A DNA stretch of 64,000 nucleotides, from positions 744,001-808,000 of the forward strand of contig NC_016474.1 of NCBI RefSeq assembly GCF_000226095.1. Direction: 5' to 3'. Numbering within the stretch: the first letter of the stretch is position 1; each line of letters starts with the position of its first letter. The notes beneath the pieces were generated by a model. The model made no database searches, was not told where the DNA came from, and saw nothing but the letters and a program-made list of their open reading frames with translations. Made by a program: the position numbers and the translations under genes. Shown here in pieces: positions 57,253-64,000 of this stretch. Source of the stretch: Thermothelomyces thermophilus ATCC 42464. Lineage: Eukaryota; Ascomycota; Sordariomycetes; Sordariales; Chaetomiaceae.

Positions 57253-58623
57253 TTAGTCGCTAAACGAGAGCAACCCTACCTCTCTCCCCTGCTCATCAAG
57301 TTCCACCACAACAGGCTGCTCGTCCTCCTCGTCCTCGCTATCCGGCGCAGTAACCGCTCTGATACCGCCGCTTCCCGGCTTGCCCTCCCCTTCCCTCAGA
57401 TCCCAGCCCTTCCTCCACAGCCAGGCCTCCAGGTCCTCAAACGCCCTGCCGACAGCCTCTTGGTCGGGAGTGGTCGAACCGCGCAGCCCCTCGAGCAGAC
57501 TGTTTAGCCGCCTCCGGTACTCGGCCAGCACCTGACGGAGTCTCCCCCTGTACTGGGGCTTGTATTGGAAGATGGCCCTGTCACTGCTCGGCCCGTGCTT
57601 CTTGCCCTTGTCGTCCGCCTCGTCCTGGTGATCCGGTTGCGAGGAAGACGAGGCGACATAGTGCTCCGTGTAGAAAAGCTGGGCGTAGAGGACCGTAAGG
57701 AAGTCTCTGACCAGTCTCGGATGTGAGAGCACGAGGCCGTATGCGCGGAGCAGCATCTTGAACACGAGGTTCCACCAGTGCTCGAGGCACGCCGAGTTGC
57801 TCAGGTGGGTGCCGGTCAGGAAGGTGAACTGCAGGTCGGCGAGAATGTCTCGCTCGGTGATTCGGCTGTTTTGGTCGGCCGTGGTGAGGCGGGACTGGAT
57901 CCGGGACGAGGTGTCGGCGACGCGGTCTCTCATCGAGCCTTGGTCGAGGACTTGAAGATCGCGGAAGTCCTGCGTGAATAGGAGGTTCAGCCCCGAACCG
58001 GCGGGGGGTTGCCCGGCGAGGGGGCGGTCGTCTTTGGCACCGTCCGTGGACTCCACGAGGTAATCCTGGGCATCTGGCTTTCCGGTGATCCTGACGAGTG
58101 CTTGACGTGATACGGCGCTGGTCAAGATGCTCCAAAGGCTGCCCGGGGTTCGCGCCCAGATAGGATCTTTGTTGTCCATCGGCGTCCATGACTTATCCCG
58201 ATGGGCGTGCAACGCGTACGGCTTTAGCGCCGAGTATATGGATTCCAAGCTGTCCTGTTGACTCCGTGCATCCCCGGACGAGCTTGCCGGCTCCCCGAGA
58301 ATCTCGTTATATTTGTCCCACTCCTTGACGCGCAGCAACCCCCTGGATCCCGTGATGAACCAGCAGCCAGATCGAGAGACGCCGCCTGGCAACTGAATCC
58401 AGAGAAAGTGCGTGCCCGGCGGAATCTCTCGAAATCCCTGGAGGCTCTTGTTGGTTGTCATGGCCATGGCGTCCAGCCCAATGGTGAGCTCTTCGGGTAA
58501 CCCCACGGTCCTGAAGATGTCGCCCTTTTCAAGATGAGCCGGCCGAGGCGGAGCGCCGTCGCGGCTCCCGTGTAAGCCCCCGGCTCCTGTAGCTTCTGCG
58601 TGTCCAACTTGCGAGCTGATCAT
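57253..58623 (-). CDS. AAR2: AAR2, U5 snRNP assembly chaperone
   Basis: Cytoplasmic and nuclear chaperone that holds Prp8's RNase H and Jab1/MPN domains during U5 snRNP biogenesis and is later replaced by Brr2. The single exon gives 456 residues from the ATG at 58623 (MISSQVGHAE). The fungal family layout is present: an N-terminal beta domain (DIFRTVGLPEELTIGLD, then IPPGTHFLWIQLPGG), an internal linker, and a helical C-terminal domain (LQFTFLTGTHLSNSACLEHWWNLVFKMLL to LFYTEHYVA). An acidic C-terminal tail (DSEDEEDEQPVVVELDEQG) follows. The reading frame continues upstream through a poly-T/TTC tract as Phe/Ser repeats; I treat that as leader. PRP8, its partner, is 23 kb away in the same window. 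Confidence 0.92.
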   Translation of the reverse strand: MISSQVGHAEATGAGGLHGSRDGAPPRPAHLEKGDIFRTVGLPEELTIGLDAMAMTTNKSLQGFREIPPGTHFLWIQLPGGVSRSGCWFITGSRGLLRVKEWDKYNEILGEPASSSGDARSQQDSLESIYSALKPYALHAHRDKSWTPMDNKDPIWARTPGSLWSILTSAVSRQALVRITGKPDAQDYLVESTDGAKDDRPLAGQPPAGSGLNLLFTQDFRDLQVLDQGSMRDRVADTSSRIQSRLTTADQNSRITERDILADLQFTFLTGTHLSNSACLEHWWNLVFKMLLRAYGLVLSHPRLVRDFLTVLYAQLFYTEHYVASSSSQPDHQDEADDKGKKHGPSSDRAIFQYKPQYRGRLRQVLAEYRRRLNSLLEGLRGSTTPDQEAVGRAFEDLEAWLWRKGWDLREGEGKPGSGGIRAVTAPDSEDEEDEQPVVVELDEQGREVGLLSFSD

Positions 58624-58634
58624 GATCGCCTTCT

Positions 58635-58635
<1 letters not shown>

Positions 58636-58671
<36 letters not shown>

Positions 58672-58692
58672 AGAAGAAGAAGAAGAAGAAGG
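58636..58692. repeat. A34 homopolymer followed by (GAA)n
   Basis: Thirty-four A (58636-58669), then about seven GAA units. Read on the minus strand this is (TTC)n T34 GAG, lying 12 bases before the AAR2 ATG. Exact lengths are prone to assembly error. Confidence 0.85.
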
Positions 58693-61600
58693 CCTGGCCC
58701 CGGCGATAAGCACACAGCACGGTGGTCAATGAATGTGTTGAGCCCTCCCGCTTCGGAGCTCTGGCAGTTGTTTTGGTTGTCTCTTGCTACCGAACCAAGC
58801 CTCGCATATAGCCACTCGAAGCCACTGTCGAAGTCGACAATGTCCTGAACCCACTGGAGACTGCGAGTTTGGCGCTGTCTCTAGGATGCGATTGGTGTGC
58901 TGTCACCGAATGCGGTCGACTTGGAGCTGTGATGTCGGAGCGCCCGTGAACAGTCGAAATGAACCACTTGCTTCCAACACCCTCCAGTCTGCTGCAGGTC
59001 GCTGTACCTGACGGTAATGTCTCGATTCAAACGAGTGTCGGTATTGTGGTCGCTTCAGTCTTTGCACTGAGCGCGTCTACTGGTACTCCTTTGGGCTGGC
59101 AACCGCTTGAATTTCGCTGCTCAAGTTGTCTTCCAGATGTTTCTGCCCCACTATCAGCACTGATGCGTTTAACTTACCTACGGCGATCGTTGTGGCAAAA
59201 CGGGAGAGGAAGAACGTCTGGTAAAGGCCCGGACCAGACCGTCCAGTGATCTCCAATGCCTTCACAAGAGCGAGCAGCTACTCGCATTCGAACCCTTGGA
59301 GGGAAGGAGGGAAGAAAGCCATGGGGCCATTGGCATTGGTAGGAACTGATTTTTGGCAGGTACACAGGGCGCACAGTGTGCACTAAATGCACGCACTTAT
59401 CAAGGCATTATCCGTATTCCAGGACCAATGGATCGTCGTGTACCAATAGAAGACGTTGGAACATTCCGGGTTAGAAAAACAACTTATGCACATACTCTTG
59501 TTGCAGAAAAGACACGGTCTCGGAACTAAATTAGCGCATCCGTCTGTGTGTAACTGTGGGATCGGGAGACTTAAGCAAGAGCGGAGAATTACACTAGCGT
59601 ACACTAGGCCGTTGTTTTGGGTTCGGGTCGATGACCTTATTGCGTACGGAGTATGTATGTACATCCGTACATCCGGAACACTCCGTACTGTACAAGGTCC
59701 CTCGCCCTTCCTGCTCATACTGCGAATCCGTAGTGTAAGCTCTCTGCAACCGTGCTTGTTGGTATCTTGTATCCACTATATAACGTACAATTCCATAATC
59801 ATGTGACATCACCAATATCTCTCCTTCAGACGTGGACGTGACTTTTATGCTTTTGTTTTGCTTTTCTTCTAGTTCATTTCTTCTCGCTTGGCCTGTTTTG
59901 ACTGGCCCACGGGGAGATTGTACTGTACAGTACATACTTTCTCCAAGATCCGGAAGAAGCTCGCAGCTAAGCCGGACTACTTTTGTAGGCCAGCCCGGCC
60001 AACTGACAAGTACCCGCCCCGCGAAGTTGAGCCATGCATTCGACAGCCTATGAGCTACGCGAAAGTTTTGGCCTTGCTCTGCCTACCATCTGTCCAGGCG
60101 TTGTATTGTATTGTGTATACCACTTTACACTGGTGCTTGGCCGACCCCGGTACCGAGTTCTCGGGCTTGATTCGAGTCTTTGCACCCTCCCAACTGGCCG
60201 GGCACGACCAGCTAGATTCGGAGCGAATGTTCCACGTCCTGCTTCGGCTCGCTTCTCTAACACAAAATGGGCTTCGTCGTCTACCCCTCTAATGTTGCTC
60301 CGAGCCGCCCAAACGCTGCACTACCTAGGCTTCCTCGGCCACCATGCTCAAGGGCCCAACGTGGTAAACTAGCAGTTGGCCATTGGGATTCCACCACCGT
60401 GCGACCTGATCAAGGGTCCTTGAGGCCAAGCTTTTTTTCAAGTCTTGCTTCCCCGTCCCGGCCCTTGTCCGGGCCCGAGTACATGGTTCATTCTTCCCTT
60501 CAGAAAGTGTGGTTACACGAAGCTAAAGGCAGCAGGGGTCGAGATTCAGCACGTCACAAACAAGCCTCCCCCCCTTATTTATCCCGTACCGCGCGGCACA
60601 ACAGCACTAGCGTTGAGTGACCCGCATCCCGGCCCCGCGTCCACACATCAGAACAGAACAAGTCCCCGCGCCGTGCCGTGCAACTGCTACCTGCACTTAC
60701 CAGGATTCTCAGGAAGACAAGACGGAGCGTGCACGCATGCACAGTACCACACACTGTGTCACAAACACCCCCTGGTCCCCACGTGGATTGCACGTCTGCC
60801 ACACCCAGGCATGGCCAACCCACCAAAAGTATATTATAGTGCAGATGTATGCATGTATTTATGTATGTAACTATGTACATATCTTGCTGGGCCGCACACG
60901 GACACATAGGGGAGCATGCCGAGCAAACCGATCGTTTCCGGTGCCATGGTCTTGGGAGAAGTATACTACCTTTATCTCGTTACGCTTGGCAGTTGTGCCA
61001 AATATTTTTATACGTGACGAAATCTGAGCCGCACGTCAGGGCGAGGCAACGCCCATGTCCATTTCCGCACCACCTCATTATGCCACGGTTGCTTCCCATT
61101 CACTGTCAGCTCATCCTAGACTGACCAACTATTTATGTGTTCCAACACGCTCTGTTCTCAGTTTGAGCCGGGACTGGCAATCATTTCCAAGCGAATGAAT
61201 GCTTGTCTAAGACCTAAACAGTGAGGACCCTTGAAGTTAGCTTCCAAGCTCTCTACCATACATTATCTAGAACACCATTATCTTGACTTTTTCGTACGTT
61301 TACGGGTTCAGAGGTTGACGATACTTGTGAGCTGAGATTTTCTTGCTAGGGTCGTAGCTTTCCTCCTCGGAAACACAAGTGCTGGGTTGTATTGACATGC
61401 TGGTCGGCCCGGCCTCCAAGGGGGAAAAGCGACGCGTCAATTACCAAGTCTGTCCAGGCAAACCACCTCCTAACGCCCTGCTTCCCCCCCCTAAATTGCC
61501 TCAACCAGCCAAGATCAAAAGTGATGGAGCGGCATGGAGTCCGTCAGTGCGTCGAGCAAAGGACAGCAATCGCCCCTTTCAGAATTTCACTCTTAAAAAG

Positions 61601-62070
61601 TCGTCCAGAACCACAGCCCGTCCGGCCCCTACTCCCCCCAAACAACATGCATTATACTCCTTGCCCTCTCTCTCTTTTAGGGGTATATCCGACTGCCCAG
61701 AAACCATGGTGAAAGACAACTCAACCCATGCTCCCACGTCGAGCAGAATGCGCGCCTTCCCATGCCGACTCCATGCAATGTCGATGATAAAATGTCAGGA
61801 AATTGAGATGCGAGAAAAGTGAAGAGGGTGATGACGAAAACAAAAGTTAAAAGCCAAAGAATCATGCCACATAGCGGCATGCAACATCACATGTCTGTTG
61901 CCTTATTAAGGTTTTATCACCAGTGACACGGGTGTGCTCTTTGCAGCCGAGGGAGCAAAGGAAAAAACAAAACCAAAAAAAAAAGAGCTAGGTGATTGTT
62001 CGATGCACTCGGCATGCTAGCAATGAACGCCAACAGAACTGGTACAGTTCGTGGCAGACCGGTACCAAAC
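58693..62070. other. Gene-poor region of about 3.4 kb
   Basis: No gene supported. Frames of 110-147 codons (59888, 60445, 60617, 61379) lack motifs and overlap. GTAC-rich clusters occur at 59640-59695, 59923-59938 and 60835-60882, including TACGGAGTA and ACTCCGTAC. The 3' UTR of Con7 probably occupies the right-hand end. Confidence 0.5.
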
Positions 62071-63559
62071 CTAGTGGCTCGGCGGCTGGCCACCATTGTC
62101 TAATTCGAGTCAGCGACGCGAAGCCTTGAGGTAGATCATGCCGAGGCGAGTTCACACTTACGCGTATTGTACATCTGCTGGTTCGACTGGCCGTAAGGTG
62201 ACGCGGGCGAGTAACTAGGATAGTTGTTGTACTCGGGGATCGGCTGCTGCATACCGGCCGGAGGCGGCCCTGCGTAGCGGGCCGGCTGGTAACCGATAGG
62301 GGGCAGTTGGACTGTTCCCGAGCCGGGATAAGACGTCGGGGGTTGCGCAGCCTCCACGCCAGTTTGTGGATCTGTGTTTCCTCCGTTTTGGGCCGCCGCC
62401 GCCGCCGCCGCAGCAGCAGCAGCCTGGCGCTGGCGCTCCTCCTCGGCAGCCGCAGCCTTGCGAGCTTCCTCCTCCTTCTTCTTGGCTTTCCACTCGCGGC
62501 GAATATCCTTAAACACTAAGCAGTGTCATGACCACGTTAGCCGAGGCACAATCCAAGCCGCCCACCGCGGGGCCGGGGGGGAAGGGGGGAGAGGAGGGTG
62601 GCGATCTAGGATAACCATGGAACTTACAATCTGGAGTACGCTTAGCACCGTGCCCCTGCATGGTCACATGGGCGTTGAGGTGGTTCAGAGTGCCATAGGC
62701 CTTTTCGCATCCGTTGTAGCCACATTTGTACATGCGCTCGATTTCCTCATACCGCCTCCTGGGCCGCTTGTGCTGCTGTGCGCCAGGAATGGGGACGAAG
62801 CTATAGACCTATAAAACACGGTCAGCACCTTGTAGGAATCCGCGCAGGCGATGGCCATGGCCCGGCGTATACGCCCAAAAGGCGCGAGACAAGTGCAGTT
62901 TGAAAAAGGGAAAGCGGTGAGGAACAACAAGCAAGAGGACCTACCTGATGCGGACGACCAGGAGCGGCGGTGGTCGGAGGAGCCTGCTGGAATATGTGCG
63001 TTCCGGGAGTGATGTGACTGGCAGGCTGCTGACCGTAGCCACCCCAGTCGGGGCGAGGCTGTGTGTACAAGCCCGGGGTGCCCGGATGCTGGTACCCTTG
63101 AGACATGTCTGGGGGCGGGGCGGCATATGGAGGATATTGACTGTGAGTTGCATATGTCGGGCTTGCACCTGCAATGGAAGGATCTATAGGCAGAGCGCTG
63201 TCAGACTTGGCCTGCTCCGGCTGGGGATTCTGATGGCTGCGCCCATCTGGCAGAGGCATGGACGGACTTGTTGGTGTCTGCGGCATCCCGCCACCGCTCC
63301 CGGGAGGGTTGCTGGCGGGGTGGTAGGAGCGCTGCATGTCTGGGAACGTGGCCGACCTCGAAGTTGTCGGATACACGCTATATTCCGAGGTAGGAGTGGC
63401 CGAGTTGGAGTAGCTGGCTGACCGCGCCTCCGGCTGTGTCGCGTACTGAGCAGCAGATGCCGGATCTACAGGTTCCGCCTTAGACTGCGTGTCGCCGACG
63501 ACACTGGGATGGGGCGAAGGCAAACCTGACTGCGAATACTCGGGGGCGGCGCGCTCCAT
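62071..63559 (-). CDS. con7: Con7-type C2H2 zinc-finger regulator
   Basis: Transcription factor required in related moulds for conidiation, morphogenesis and, in pathogens, infection-related growth. Four exons on the minus strand (63559-62945, 62808-62628, 62515-62162, 62099-62071) join in phases 0, 1 and 1 and give 392 residues from the first ATG. A long Ser/Pro/Gln-rich N-terminus precedes a single finger, C234-X4-C-X12-H252-X5-H258, within MYKCGYNGCEKAYGTLNHLN. The basic coiled region (FKDIRREWKAKKKEEEARK) is typical of Con7. Poly-Ala and Pro/Tyr-rich segments follow, and the last exon adds HNGGQPPSH. No ATG exists on this strand between 63560 and 64000, yet 34 codons upstream stay open and look coding, so an extra 5' exon beyond the window or a non-AUG start is possible. 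Confidence 0.9.
62391..62429 (-). repeat. Poly-Ala trinucleotide tract in Con7
   Basis: GCC/GCA runs on the forward strand complement (GGC/TGC units) code 11 alanines after AEEERQRQ. Likely variable in length. Confidence 0.7.
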
Positions 63560-64000
63560 TAGGGATTGAAAGGGATCCTGAGTCGGGGTACAGGATAAGA
63601 ACGTCTGCTCGACACGCGGCGGTGCCTCTCGCTCAAGCGTAATCCAAGGATGCGTAAATGATTAGGGAGGCGCAGACGGGAGTGAGTTGTGGTGGAGTGT
63701 TCAAGACGAGACCTTGGCGGTTCACGTCGGTAGTGGTCCGGCTGGAAAGACGCGAGGTGGTTTTTTTTTGGCTGGTGAGGCAGGGCCTTGGATTTATTTG
63801 ATGGAGTCCCACCTGGCGGCAGCACCCAAGATGGTTGGTAGGTGGAGAGGGGGTGTGTGTCAAGAGGCGAGGTGGAGAGAGGCCGGAGGGGACCAGCACT
63901 AATTTAGTCGTGCAGGCCCGGACAAGAATAGGCTGGGTGGGTTTCTGGTTGCTGGCGAGTTGGGGTGGTGCACGCGCAGTGATATTCCGCGAAGCGATTA
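63560..64000 (-). promoter_or_regulatory. AUG-free leader of Con7
   Basis: The minus strand has no ATG in these 441 bases. In random sequence of this composition about seven would be expected. The lack fits a long 5' leader kept free of upstream start codons. A CTAAT branch-like word at 63665-63661 and a GAG at the end of TTGAG might be a 3' splice site of a leader intron. Confidence 0.5.

Overview
The window reads as nuclear DNA of a filamentous ascomycete, most likely a sordariomycete (Sordariales, perhaps Chaetomiaceae; the family is inference). The genes are typical eukaryotic ones, broken by short introns (mostly 47-125 nt) with GTRNGT donors, CTAAC/CTAAT branch sites and YAG acceptors. 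The proteins include a Con7-type zinc-finger regulator, a yapsin-like peptidase and Mpv17 and hemerythrin proteins of the kind found in moulds. There are no operons, no rRNA and no convincing tRNA or 5S gene. Gene models below were built by joining reading frames at splice sites read by eye.

Layout. 2-9 kb: an Arg/Asp-rich protein of unknown function (+), a four-BRCT Dpb11/Rad4/TopBP1 homologue (-) and a Nudix hydrolase (-). 10.8-18.5 kb: a GPI-type aspartic peptidase (+), an unrecognised protein (-), ribosomal protein S19 (-) and a secreted protein made of two tandem lectin-like domains (+). 19-27 kb: ISA2 (+), RPL7 (-) with a probable C/D snoRNA in its second intron, RPS14 (+, divergent from RPL7) and eIF3c (-). 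27-35 kb: the large spliceosomal gene PRP8 (+, divergent from eIF3c). 35-46 kb: mostly gene-poor, with one SANT/Myb-like gene near 40 kb and a 50-bp perfect palindrome. 46-58.7 kb: the SNF2 ATPase Rad26/CSB (+), a hemerythrin-domain protein (+), an Mpv17/PMP22 membrane protein (+), the ESCRT-II subunit SNF8/VPS22 (-) and the U5 snRNP assembly factor AAR2 (-). 58.7-64 kb: a gene-poor stretch and then Con7 (-), whose 5' end reaches towards the window edge.

Functional themes are housekeeping ones: translation (S19, L7, S14, eIF3c, a rRNA-methylation guide), splicing (PRP8 and its chaperone AAR2), DNA damage and replication (Dpb11/Rad4, Rad26), Fe-S assembly (ISA2), endosomal sorting (SNF8), and secreted or cell-surface proteins. 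Shared promoters recur: telomere-repeat-like boxes sit upstream of the ribosomal protein genes and of the BRCT gene, and paired CACGTG boxes lie in the eIF3c/PRP8 and Rad26 promoters.

I found no defence island, biosynthetic cluster or clearly new multi-gene system. The best leads are the RPL7-intron snoRNA, the perfect palindrome with its linked repeat word, the internally duplicated secreted protein with mosaic intron gain or loss, and the AUG-free leader plus in-frame N-terminal extension of Con7.
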